Shown here piece after piece: positions 1-5,818 of a DNA stretch of 5,843 nucleotides. The first letter of the stretch is position 1. Each line of letters begins with the position of its first letter. A program made the position numbers and the translations under genes. The notes beneath the pieces were generated by a model, which worked only from the letters and a program-made list of their open reading frames with translations, did no database searches and had not been told where the DNA came from. This DNA is from Clostridia bacterium (lineage in GTDB: Bacteria; Bacillota_E; SLMV01; PUMD01): positions 1-5,843 of the forward strand of contig SKXF01000252.1 in the NCBI GenBank assembly GCA_007128555.1. Reading direction: 5' to 3'.

Positions 1-60
1 CGCTTCGATGATCATGGCATCGGGCTCTTCCGATTTGCCACGTGATTGCTGCTCGTTCAC
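1..60 (-). CDS. Start of an unidentified gene, possibly TsaE (partial)
   Basis: A GTG codon at 60-58 opens a minus-strand frame that stays open for 20 codons to the window edge. It begins two bases after the stop of the ThiL tail, with AAGG about 7 bases upstream as a weak ribosome binding site, so it looks translationally coupled to ThiL. The visible residues (MNEQQSRGKSEEPDAMIIEA) are a polar lead followed by a short hydrophobic strand, with no diagnostic motif. In Bacillus subtilis and relatives thiL is followed by tsaE, the ATPase of tRNA threonylcarbamoyladenosine synthesis, and TsaE proteins often start with a short strand of this sort. TsaE is therefore a context-based guess, not a recognition. 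Confidence 0.4.
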   Translation of the reverse strand, partial: MNEQQSRGKSEEPDAMIIEA

Positions 61-62
61 CG

Positions 63-272
63 TCACGCCTTATGCTCCCAGCCCATTGCTGACCCATCGT
101 ACTCGACGTCGCCGTCCCGGACCACGATTCGCGGCGCATTGCCGCCGGGGTATTCCTTTACCACTCCCACCTGCGTTACAGTAAGCGAGCCGAGTTGCGC
201 CGGCACTTCGCCGCTTGCGGTGAAGCAGAGTTCGTAATCCTCACCGTCCCCCATCGCCCGTTGCCAGTCCAA
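63..272 (-). pseudogene. thiL: Thiamine-monophosphate kinase, C-terminal fragment (5' part missing)
   Basis: ThiL phosphorylates thiamine monophosphate to thiamine diphosphate in the cytosol. The frame shows the family signature DGEDYELCFTA (usual form GGEDYELLFT) near its start, then a short strand-rich tail (VTQVGVVKE) and the typical ending GWEHKA followed by TGA at 65-63. Full ThiL is around 320 residues; only the last 65-70 are here, so the N-terminal ATP-binding and dimerisation part is absent. The first possible start is a TTG at 272 whose upstream GGGAGG is too close to serve it, so the fragment is probably not expressed as a protein. Upstream of about 270 the DNA belongs to fliI in another frame. 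Identification is firm from the signature and C-terminus; whether the truncation is genomic or an assembly join is unresolved. Confidence 0.8.
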
Positions 273-1083
273 CCTCCCGCTGGGCTGTGGCGAAGCGGGT
301 GAGGGAATCCATGATCAGGAGAACCTCGTTCCCCAGGTCGCGAAAATACTCGGCAATGGTCGTGGCCACGAAGGCCGCCTTGATGCGAAGCAGCGGCGGC
401 TGGTCCGAGGTGGCGACGACGACGATAGACTTCGCCAGTCCCTCGGGACCGAGATCGTCCTCCAGGAAATCCCGGACCTCGCGTCCCCGCTCCCCGATCA
501 ACCCGATCACGTTCACGTCGGCACTGCTGCCCCGGGCGATCATCCCCAGGAGAGTGCTCTTGCCCACCCCGCTGCCGGAGAAGATCCCGATTCTCTGTCC
601 CTGCCCACAGGTGAGCAGGCCGTCGATGGCCCGGATCCCGACCCCGAGGGGTTCGCTGACTCGCTGGCGGCTCAGCGGCGAGGGGGAGGTGCTGTAGATG
701 GTCTGCCTTGTCTCGGCCCGGGGGGCAGGCCCCTCGTCGATGGCCCGGCCCAGGCCATCGAGGACCCGTCCCATCAGATCGGGGCCCAGGCTGATCTCGA
801 AGGTCCCGGGCGTCACCTGCAGCCGGGTTCCGGCCCTGAGCCCGTGCACCTCGGATAGGGGCAGGAGGAGAATGGCCCTGTCGTTGAAGCCCACCACCTC
901 GGCCGGCACATCGACCCCGGATGGATCATCGGACAGGAGACGACAGAGCTGTCCGACCCGAACGGCGGGGCCGCGGGCCTCCAGGGTCAGCCCGACCACC
1001 CGCTGGATGTACCCGTATCGCTCCCAGGGCTGCCACGCCGACGCAATGCCCTTCAGTTCCCTCAACGTCTCACGTACCGCCAT
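241..1083 (-). CDS. fliI: Flagellum-specific ATPase FliI, C-terminally truncated
   Basis: FliI is the F1-beta-like ATPase of the flagellar type III export apparatus, acting as a hexamer at the cytoplasmic face with FliH and FliJ. Residues 25-95 form the N-terminal beta-barrel (GYIQRVVGLTLEARGP). The nucleotide domain follows: EPLGVGIRAIDGLLTCGQGQ at 144-163, Walker A GSGVGKST at 170-177, the catalytic-glutamate segment GERGREVRDFLE with Glu198, and Walker B VLLIMDSLTRFA with Asp259. After QREVGLATG the family would continue GEPP.TRGYPPSVF and about 160 more residues; here the frame ends in GDGGR and TGA at 243-241. The protein should be about 440 residues, so it would lack the rest of the ATPase core and the C-terminal helical domain and could not work. 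ATG 1083-1081 is preceded by GGGGAG at six bases and overlaps the fliH end by 14 bases. Confidence 0.92.
   Translation of the reverse strand: MAVRETLRELKGIASAWQPWERYGYIQRVVGLTLEARGPAVRVGQLCRLLSDDPSGVDVPAEVVGFNDRAILLLPLSEVHGLRAGTRLQVTPGTFEISLGPDLMGRVLDGLGRAIDEGPAPRAETRQTIYSTSPSPLSRQRVSEPLGVGIRAIDGLLTCGQGQRIGIFSGSGVGKSTLLGMIARGSSADVNVIGLIGERGREVRDFLEDDLGPEGLAKSIVVVATSDQPPLLRIKAAFVATTIAEYFRDLGNEVLLIMDSLTRFATAQREVGLATGDGGR
254..270 (-). other. fliI/thiL junction
   Basis: The 17 bases GGACTGGCAACGGGCGA fit both flanking genes. Read in the fliI frame they give GLATG plus the first two bases of a D/E codon, as FliI expects before EPP. Read in the ThiL frame they give DWQRA, plausible just before the GEDYEL signature. 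To the right only FliI is recognisable; to the left only ThiL is. The switch therefore lies in or next to this segment. A stretch acceptable to both parents is what recombination at microhomology, or an assembler walking through a shared k-mer, would leave. The sequence cannot tell these apart. Confidence 0.75.
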
Positions 1084-1822
1084 GATTTTCTCCCCGTTCC
1101 TCGGAAAAACTCCGACGCAGCGAGCGGATCAGGTCCGTCACGGTACCCTCGAAGACCCCTTCATCTCCGCGGAGACGGAACTCGCCGTCCCTCAAACTCT
1201 CATCGGTCAGAATCAAAAGCTCGGTTCGCGGGGGTATCTCCCGCTCCAACTTCTCTCGCTGTTCCAGGATCCCGGGCATATCGCCGGCAGAGACCATCAG
1301 GGTAATATCGGACAGATCAGAGAACCGGGCCAGGCAGTCCCTGACCAGGCCCAGGGCCGTGCCTGGGTCCTGCAGCTCCTGCCTGAGGATCTTCTCGGTG
1401 ATCTGCAGTACCATCTCCGTCAGCTCCTCCTCCATCTCGGCCCACCTGCGGCCCTCTCTGTCCCGGATCTCTTCCCTCCATCGGTCCATCTCCTCGGCCA
1501 TCTCCCGGACGGCCTCGAGGCTCTCCTCGTAACCCTGGCGCCTGCCCTGGGCCTGTCCCGCCTGCCTTGCGGCCTCCCGGATGTCCTCGGCCTCGGCCTC
1601 CGCCTGTCGGAGCATCTCACCGGCGCGAACCCTGGCACCACCGACCAGGTCTGCAGCCTCCCTGTCGGCCCCGGCGAGGACTCGGGCGTCCAGCCCCCCG
1701 GGGGAGGCACTCGCTCCCGGATCCGGCCCGGCCGACAGGTGACGGATGCCACCTGCCTGGATGTGCTCCATCTTGACGATGGAGGATCTATACGACCAGA
1801 CTCTCTTCTGAGCCCCGGGCAA
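1070..1822 (-). CDS. fliH: Flagellar export-ATPase stator protein FliH
   Basis: FliH dimerises, binds and restrains FliI, and anchors it to the C-ring and export gate. The 250-residue frame has the family layout: a short N-terminal segment SSIVKMEHI (compare SSRVIK in other FliH), a Gly/Pro-rich linker (about 25-45), a long charged helical region rich in Ala, Glu, Arg and Gln (about 50-150, a predicted coiled coil), and a C-terminal alpha/beta domain ending LTDESLRDGEFRLRG...FEGTVTDLIRSL. Two starts are possible. TTG 1822-1820 overlaps fliG by 35 bases, has AGGGG nine bases upstream and keeps the SSIVK segment. ATG 1771-1769 lies 16 bases after the fliG stop but has no purine-rich site. I prefer the TTG. 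The end overlaps fliI by 14 bases. FliH diverges fast, so position between fliG and fliI carries part of the call. Confidence 0.88.
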   Translation of the reverse strand: MPGAQKRVWSYRSSIVKMEHIQAGGIRHLSAGPDPGASASPGGLDARVLAGADREAADLVGGARVRAGEMLRQAEAEAEDIREAARQAGQAQGRRQGYEESLEAVREMAEEMDRWREEIRDREGRRWAEMEEELTEMVLQITEKILRQELQDPGTALGLVRDCLARFSDLSDITLMVSAGDMPGILEQREKLEREIPPRTELLILTDESLRDGEFRLRGDEGVFEGTVTDLIRSLRRSFSEERGENHGGT

Positions 1823-2828
1823 TCACGATTTCCCCTTTCTCATCCAGCTGTCGAACGACGTTGACGATCTTCTGCTGGGCCTCCTCGACGGCGCTCAACC
1901 GCACCGGTCCGAGGTACTCCATGTCCTCCCGCAGGGTCTCGGACGCCCGCTCCGATATGTTGGCGAGAATCTTCTCTTTGACCTCGTCGCTGCTGGCCTT
2001 GAGCGCCAGGGGCAGATCGTTGTGAAGATCGACGTCGCGGAGCACCCGCTGGATCGATCGATCATCGATGCCGGCGATGTCATCGAAGGTGAAGAGTCGC
2101 TTCCTAATGTCCTCGACCAGCTCCCCGTCGGAGGCCTCCAGCCGGCCCAGGATGGACTTCTCCGTTCCCCGGTCCACCTGGTTGAGCACGTCGACCAGGG
2201 AATCGATCCCGCCGGTCTTGGAATGATCCTGGCCCATCAGCGAGGAGAACTTCTGCTCCAGCAGGGCCTCCACTCGCTCCAGGATGACCGGGGAGGTCCG
2301 GTCCATCATGGCCAGGCGCCGGGCCACGTCGGACTGCTGATCCTCCGACAGAGCAGACAGCACTACGCCGGCCTGCCCCGGCTGAAGATAGGAGAGAATG
2401 AGGGCAATGGTCTGCGGGTGCTCCTCCTGCAGGAAATTCAGGATCTGCTCGGGATCCATCTTCCTCATGACCTTGAAGGGCCGTGTCTGCAGCGACGAGC
2501 TCAGGCGACCGACCATGTCCAGGGCCCGCTGCCTGCCCACCGCCTCCTCCAGGATCTGGCGGGCATAGTCGATTCCGCCCTGGGATACGTACTTCTGGGC
2601 CGTCGCAATGCTGGCGAACTCCTCGAGGACCGCCTCCTGCACCCCACCGGGGACGTTCTCAATGCTGGCGATCTCGTAGGTGATGGCCTCGGTCTCAGCC
2701 TCGGTGAAATGCTTCAGCACCCTGGCTGCCGTGTCCCGTCCCAGGGAAATGAGGATCACGGCCACCTTCCGTATACCGCCCAGGGATGCCGCGCTGCTCA
2801 ATTCTGCTTTTTCGACCGTCGTTGCCAT
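1788..2828 (-). CDS. fliG: Flagellar motor switch protein FliG
   Basis: FliG forms the upper C-ring on the MS ring, meets the stators and turns ion flow into rotation. The 346-residue length is usual. An N-terminal FliF-binding domain (about 15-110, GGIRKVAVILISLG) is followed by the middle domain with the FliM-binding EHPQ motif at 136-139 (EEHPQTIALILSYL). The C-terminal domain starts near KTGGIDSLVDVLN at about 205 and includes LFTFDDI at 245-251. The charged torque residues known from E. coli are conserved: Lys277, Arg294, Glu301/Asp302 and Arg310 correspond to K264, R281, D288/D289 and R297. ATG 2828-2826 follows AGGGGAGG by about 12 bases, and the gap to fliF is 33 bases. Nothing in it looks broken. 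Confidence 0.97.
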   Translation of the reverse strand: MATTVEKAELSSAASLGGIRKVAVILISLGRDTAARVLKHFTEAETEAITYEIASIENVPGGVQEAVLEEFASIATAQKYVSQGGIDYARQILEEAVGRQRALDMVGRLSSSLQTRPFKVMRKMDPEQILNFLQEEHPQTIALILSYLQPGQAGVVLSALSEDQQSDVARRLAMMDRTSPVILERVEALLEQKFSSLMGQDHSKTGGIDSLVDVLNQVDRGTEKSILGRLEASDGELVEDIRKRLFTFDDIAGIDDRSIQRVLRDVDLHNDLPLALKASSDEVKEKILANISERASETLREDMEYLGPVRLSAVEEAQQKIVNVVRQLDEKGEIVIARGSEESLVV

Positions 2829-2861
2829 GTCGGACCTGCACCTCCCCTGATGGGTGTTATG

Positions 2862-4463
2862 TTACGAATCCAGTTCGTCGGCCAGCCAGGCCCGCAGGAG
2901 CTGGGCCACCTTTGCCGGGTTCTCCTCTGCCATTTCCTTCGCAGTAGATCGCAGGCCGCTGCCGTTGCCCCCTAGCGTATCGAGCAGGGCCTCGCGCTGC
3001 CGCATGGCCTCCGCATCTTCCCGTTTGCTCCTGACCACATCCGCCGGCTTCGGAGCCTCCAGTTCCTCGAAGAACTCCGCATCGTTGCCCCGTCGCCGCC
3101 GGAGGGCGACCACCACGAGAATCAGAACCAGCAAGAGGGCCACACCCGCTCCGACGACGTAAGGAAGGGGGTAGTCAGCCACCTGTTCCCGGGGTGCATC
3201 GGGCGCAGGCGCCGCGGCGTGCTCCTGCAGCTGGTCAACCAGCGAGGTGTCGAAGGGAAGGCCCGTCACCACCACGCTGTCGTTGCGTCCCGGGTCGGAA
3301 CCCAGGGCTGCCGCGACCACCCCACCGAGCACCTGTTCCTGATCCGGGGTCAGCGCCCCGTTGACCACGACGGCCACGGAGAGCCGCTCCACGGCTCCCG
3401 GAGCGACCTTCCAGTGCTCCGTGGTGCGGTTGACGGCCACGTTCTGGGTCGTCTCGGTGCGTTCGTAGGTGGACGCGCCCTCCGTGCCCGAGGCCTGGTA
3501 GGTGGGCAGATTGCTGTCAGCACCCGCCCCGGTCTCCGGGAAGGCCTGGTTTCCGGAAAAACTCTCTTCCATCTGGTGGAGGCTGGTGATCAGTCCGCCG
3601 TCTTCGGAGGCCGGCTCGAAGAGCTCGGTGTGGATCTCCCGGTCATCGAAGTTCATCTGGGCCGAGACCTGGAGGGCCACGTTTCCGGGGCCAAGGACCT
3701 GTTCCAGCATGGCCTGCAGGCGGCCCCGCAGGGACTCCTCGAACTGAAGTTGCATGTGAATGCCGTCCCGGACCGCAGCTGCGTCGTTATCGGGAGCAGC
3801 CGCCCGGTGAGAGAGGATCACGCCCTGGGTGTCGACCACGGTGACCTTCTCCGGATCCAGGTTCTCCACGCTGGAGGCCACCAGGTGAATGATCCCCTGG
3901 ATGGCATCCGTCCCCAGCTGGGCCATGGGCCGCAATTCTAAGAAGACCGCGGCCGTGGCCGGGGTATTCCGGGAGATGAAGACGCTTTCCCTGGGCAGCA
4001 CCACGTGCACCCGGGCCTTGCGCACCTCTTCAAAACCCTCTATGGTCCGCTCCAGCTCCCCCTGCAGTCCGCGTATGTAGCTGACGTGACGTTCAAAATC
4101 CGTCGCCCCCCAGGGCATCGAATCCATGATCTCAAATCCCACTGCCCCCCGGCTGGGAACGCCCATGGATGCCAGGTCCAGCCGGAGCGAATGCACCCGA
4201 TCCGGGGGCACCTCGATCGCGGCTCCTCCAGCCGTCACCCGGTGGGGAATGCGTCGTTCCTCCAGGTAGTCCCTTATGGCAGCCGCATCCTCAAGGGCCA
4301 GGTCGCTGAACAGCGCCGTCATGTCCCCTCCCGAGGGGCCCGGCAGAAGCCTCCAGACGATGAGGGAGATCATAGCACAGACCACCGTTCCCACGAGCAG
4401 TCCGCGGGTCCAGGAAGGTGCCTCTTTCCACTTGTCAGCTGCCGTCTGCAGATGATCGTTCAA
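2862..4463 (-). CDS. fliF: Flagellar MS-ring protein FliF
   Basis: FliF builds the MS ring in the inner membrane, the base on which the C-ring, export gate and rod assemble. The 533-residue protein has an N-terminal membrane segment (about 20-42, RGLLVGTVVCAMISLIVW), a YscJ/FliF ring-building region (about 45-220, with ARVHVVLPRESVF), a less conserved periplasmic domain with a Ser/Gly/Thr-rich loop (about 300-345), a second membrane segment (about 436-454, VGAGVALLLVLILVVVAL) followed by RRRR, and a C-terminal FliG-binding helix (about 510-533, MAEENPAKVAQLLRAWL). The start is TTG 4463-4461, preceded by GGAGG nine bases upstream, just after the fliE stop (15-base gap). No in-frame ATG lies before the first membrane segment, so the TTG is well supported. 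Confidence 0.97.
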   Translation of the reverse strand: MNDHLQTAADKWKEAPSWTRGLLVGTVVCAMISLIVWRLLPGPSGGDMTALFSDLALEDAAAIRDYLEERRIPHRVTAGGAAIEVPPDRVHSLRLDLASMGVPSRGAVGFEIMDSMPWGATDFERHVSYIRGLQGELERTIEGFEEVRKARVHVVLPRESVFISRNTPATAAVFLELRPMAQLGTDAIQGIIHLVASSVENLDPEKVTVVDTQGVILSHRAAAPDNDAAAVRDGIHMQLQFEESLRGRLQAMLEQVLGPGNVALQVSAQMNFDDREIHTELFEPASEDGGLITSLHQMEESFSGNQAFPETGAGADSNLPTYQASGTEGASTYERTETTQNVAVNRTTEHWKVAPGAVERLSVAVVVNGALTPDQEQVLGGVVAAALGSDPGRNDSVVVTGLPFDTSLVDQLQEHAAAPAPDAPREQVADYPLPYVVGAGVALLLVLILVVVALRRRRGNDAEFFEELEAPKPADVVRSKREDAEAMRQREALLDTLGGNGSGLRSTAKEMAEENPAKVAQLLRAWLADELDS

Positions 4464-4478
4464 TTCAGTTAACCTCCA
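4464..4478 (-). promoter_or_regulatory. fliF ribosome binding site (decides a TTG start)
   Basis: The short gap between fliE and fliF holds TGGAGGTTAACTGAA directly before TTG 4463. GGAGG sits nine bases from the TTG, a normal spacing, and the next candidate start is too far inside fliF. This fixes the non-ATG start and shows fliE and fliF are translated from one message. Confidence 0.75.
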
Positions 4479-4802
4479 TTAAATCGGCATCCGCATGATC
4501 TGCTCGTAGGCCTCCAGGGCGTCTTTTCTCAGCTTCAGCGCAGCGCCCATTGCCAGCGAAGCCTTCTCCGCCGCCATGATCGCCCCGATCACGTCCTCGC
4601 TCTTGCCCAACGCGAGGTCCTGGGTGGCCCGATCCGCTGCCAGTTCCAGGTTGTTGACCTGCGACAGCGCATTCAACATCACCCCACCGAAGGAGCTGCC
4701 CTTCTCCGCTGCCGGGGTCCGCTCCGGAAAGGCGGGCACCCGGGGAGGCACAGGAGGCGGTATTCGATTCGGTATAAAGCCCATCGATGACATGCCGCTC
4801 AC
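4479..4802 (-). CDS. fliE: Flagellar hook-basal body protein FliE
   Basis: FliE is the adaptor between the MS ring and the proximal rod and one of the first proteins exported. The 107-residue frame has a Pro-rich N-terminus (IPPPVPPRVPAFPERTP, about 14-30) and the conserved helical C-terminal part: FGGVMLNALSQVNNLE, then LGKSEDVIGAIMAAEKASLAM and the family ending AYEQIMRMPI. Length is typical. GTG 4802-4800 is chosen because AAGGGG lies six bases upstream; the in-frame ATG at 4793 would put that site about 15 bases away. It lies 16 bases after flgC and 15 before fliF, the usual flgBC-fliE-fliF order. Confidence 0.95.
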   Translation of the reverse strand: MSGMSSMGFIPNRIPPPVPPRVPAFPERTPAAEKGSSFGGVMLNALSQVNNLELAADRATQDLALGKSEDVIGAIMAAEKASLAMGAALKLRKDALEAYEQIMRMPI

Positions 4803-4818
4803 GGTGTACCCCTTTCCT

Positions 4819-5283
4819 TTACCTACCCATCCTCAGGGTGGAAGAAAGCATGTTCTTGTTGGTATTGAAGGCCGTCACATTGGCCTGGTAGGCGCGACTG
4901 GCCATCATCAGGTCCGTCATCTCGCGGACCAGGTCGACGTTGGGATAGGACACGTAGCCCTCTGCGTCGGCATCGGGGTGCCCCGGCTCGTGGCGCAGGT
5001 CCGGGGGAGCACTGTCGCGAACGATGCCCGCCACGCGGACCCCAGGAGGGGATGGACCTGCGAATCCCCCCGGTGCCGTCCCCATGGGAAGGCGGTCGAT
5101 CTGGGCCCGGAACACCGACCCAAAGGTACCGGCTCCCGATGTCAGCACCACGCTTCGGCGTTGATAGGGGCCGCCCTCGGCGGTCTGGGTCGTCTCCACG
5201 TTGGCGATGTTGTTGGCCACCACATCCATTCGCAGTCTTCCTGCGGTCAGCGCGGAACCCGAAATATTCAGCATTTGAAACAT
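4819..5283 (-). CDS. flgC: Flagellar basal-body rod protein FlgC
   Basis: FlgC is a proximal rod subunit exported by the flagellar type III system. Residues 3-32 carry the N-terminal rod/hook signature (LNISGSALTAGRLRMDVVANNIANVETT). The centre is variable, and the C-terminal part has the FlgC-specific run GYVSYPNVDLVREMTDLMMASRAYQANVTAFNT (about 109-141) with its typical helix ending LSSTLRMG. The 154 residues are within the family range. ATG 5283-5281 follows AAGGAGG by about ten bases. It is 19 bases downstream of flgB and 16 upstream of fliE. Confidence 0.97.
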   Translation of the reverse strand: MFQMLNISGSALTAGRLRMDVVANNIANVETTQTAEGGPYQRRSVVLTSGAGTFGSVFRAQIDRLPMGTAPGGFAGPSPPGVRVAGIVRDSAPPDLRHEPGHPDADAEGYVSYPNVDLVREMTDLMMASRAYQANVTAFNTNKNMLSSTLRMGR

Positions 5284-5302
5284 CCGGTCATCTCCTCCTT
5301 CC

Positions 5303-5665
5303 CTATGAGTCCCGGATTACGGAGCTCAGAAGGGCCATCTTTCGTTCGAGCTGGGTGAGAACCGCCTGGTATTTCAAAGAGGTCTCCGTCATCAGGACCA
5401 TCTCGCTGTCGATATCCACGCTGTTTCCATCGGTTCGGAACGAGGTACGGGACATGTTGCCGAGGTATGCCGAGGTGGGCCGGGCCCCCGGTGCCGAGAG
5501 GGCATCACTCATGTACCGGTCGAACTCGAACCGCTCGACCTGGTAGCCCGGTGTATCAACATTGGCGATGTTGTTCGCGATGGCACGCTGGCTGGCCCAC
5601 AGGCCCTGCAGGGCCTTCTGGGCCACATCCACGGTGCGATCGATGTTCCCCATCCTGCCATCCAT
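5303..5665 (-). CDS. flgB: Flagellar basal-body rod protein FlgB
   Basis: FlgB is the first proximal rod subunit. From ATG 5665 the protein has 120 residues, normal for FlgB: the helical N-terminus TVDVAQKALQGLWASQRAIANNIANVDTPGYQVERFEFD (about 11-49) with the family motif NNIAN.DTPGY, a variable middle, and the C-terminal DGNSVDIDSEMVLMTETSLKYQAVLTQLERKM (about 79-110). The frame is open upstream to an ATG at 5770, but that start falls inside the riboswitch aptamer and would add 35 residues unlike FlgB, with no binding site before it. ATG 5665 has GGGGAGG 11 bases upstream; a second in-frame ATG at 5653 is too close to any site. It is the first gene of the operon and directly follows the terminator of the leader. 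Confidence 0.95.
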   Translation of the reverse strand: MDGRMGNIDRTVDVAQKALQGLWASQRAIANNIANVDTPGYQVERFEFDRYMSDALSAPGARPTSAYLGNMSRTSFRTDGNSVDIDSEMVLMTETSLKYQAVLTQLERKMALLSSVIRDS

Positions 5666-5666
5666 G

Positions 5667-5702
5667 AAAAAATCCGCCTCCCCGTGCAGCTGAAGGCGGA
5701 TT
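5667..5702 (-). terminator. Intrinsic terminator in the flgB leader (riboswitch expression platform)
   Basis: On the minus strand AATCCGCCT (5702-5694) pairs perfectly with AGGCGGATT (5679-5671), extendable by a T.G and a C-G pair into the loop, and runs into six Ts (5672-5667) just before the flgB ATG. A GC-rich stem with a U-run is the classic rho-independent terminator. Placed before the first gene of an operon, it makes sense only as a regulated attenuator. The 3' arm also contains part of the GGGGAGG ribosome binding site (5683-5677), so the same hairpin could block translation. Its efficiency is not measurable from sequence. Confidence 0.85.
5677..5683 (-). promoter_or_regulatory. flgB ribosome binding site, partly inside the terminator stem
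   Basis: GGGGAGG lies 11 bases before ATG 5665, slightly long but usable, and is the only good site for flgB. Its last bases form the base-paired 3' arm of the terminator hairpin, while its first Gs lie at the edge of the loop. The site would be hidden whenever the hairpin forms and exposed in the antiterminated state. Confidence 0.65.
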
Positions 5703-5818
5703 GGTTGAGGATCCATGGGTATCCATGGAAGAGAAACCGATGAAAAAACGCTCTTCGGCAACCCGGCCATCTTAGCCAGACATCCTGGCCTTAGATCCTC
5801 GGCTTTGCGCCTCCAGCT
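5688..5818 (-). promoter_or_regulatory. Predicted antiterminator helix (arms 5818-5808 and 5698-5688)
   Basis: AGCTGGAGGCG inside the aptamer (5818-5808) can pair with CGCCTTCAGCT (5698-5688) over 11 base pairs with one G.U wobble. The first arm includes the whole 3' strand of the aptamer P2 hairpin; the second includes most of the terminator's 5' arm. The helix therefore excludes both the folded aptamer and the terminator. This is the geometry of a transcriptional OFF switch: ligand holds the aptamer, the terminator forms and flagellar genes are silenced; without ligand this helix forms and transcription continues. The complementarity is seen directly; the switching is inferred. Confidence 0.7.

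Noticed and set aside
1..272. A FliI-ThiL fusion protein
   Set aside because: The two segments are in different reading frames and the fliI frame stops at 241, so no fusion product is encoded.
698..1864. A long open frame on the plus strand, and similar ones at 2022-2975, 3219-3941 and 4576-5358
   Set aside because: They lie antisense to clear fliI/fliH/fliG/fliF/fliE/flgC genes, have low-complexity Pro/Arg/Ser/His-rich translations and match no family; they arise from high GC content.
2829..2861. A possible internal promoter or terminator between fliF and fliG
   Set aside because: The 33-base gap holds only the fliG ribosome binding site; no -35/-10, sigma-28 or sigma-54 pattern and no stem with a T-run is visible.
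5711..5728. Direct repeat CCATGGAT twice, 10 bases apart, in the leader
   Set aside because: Short, includes a palindromic hexamer, and lies in the linker with no role in the predicted fold; chance is likely.
5743..5748. A six-T run between aptamer and terminator, taken as a possible terminator
   Set aside because: No strong GC stem directly precedes it. The nearby GAAGAG/CTCTTC pairing (5756-5751 with 5733-5728) places the Ts in the loop and is weak, so it is more likely linker.
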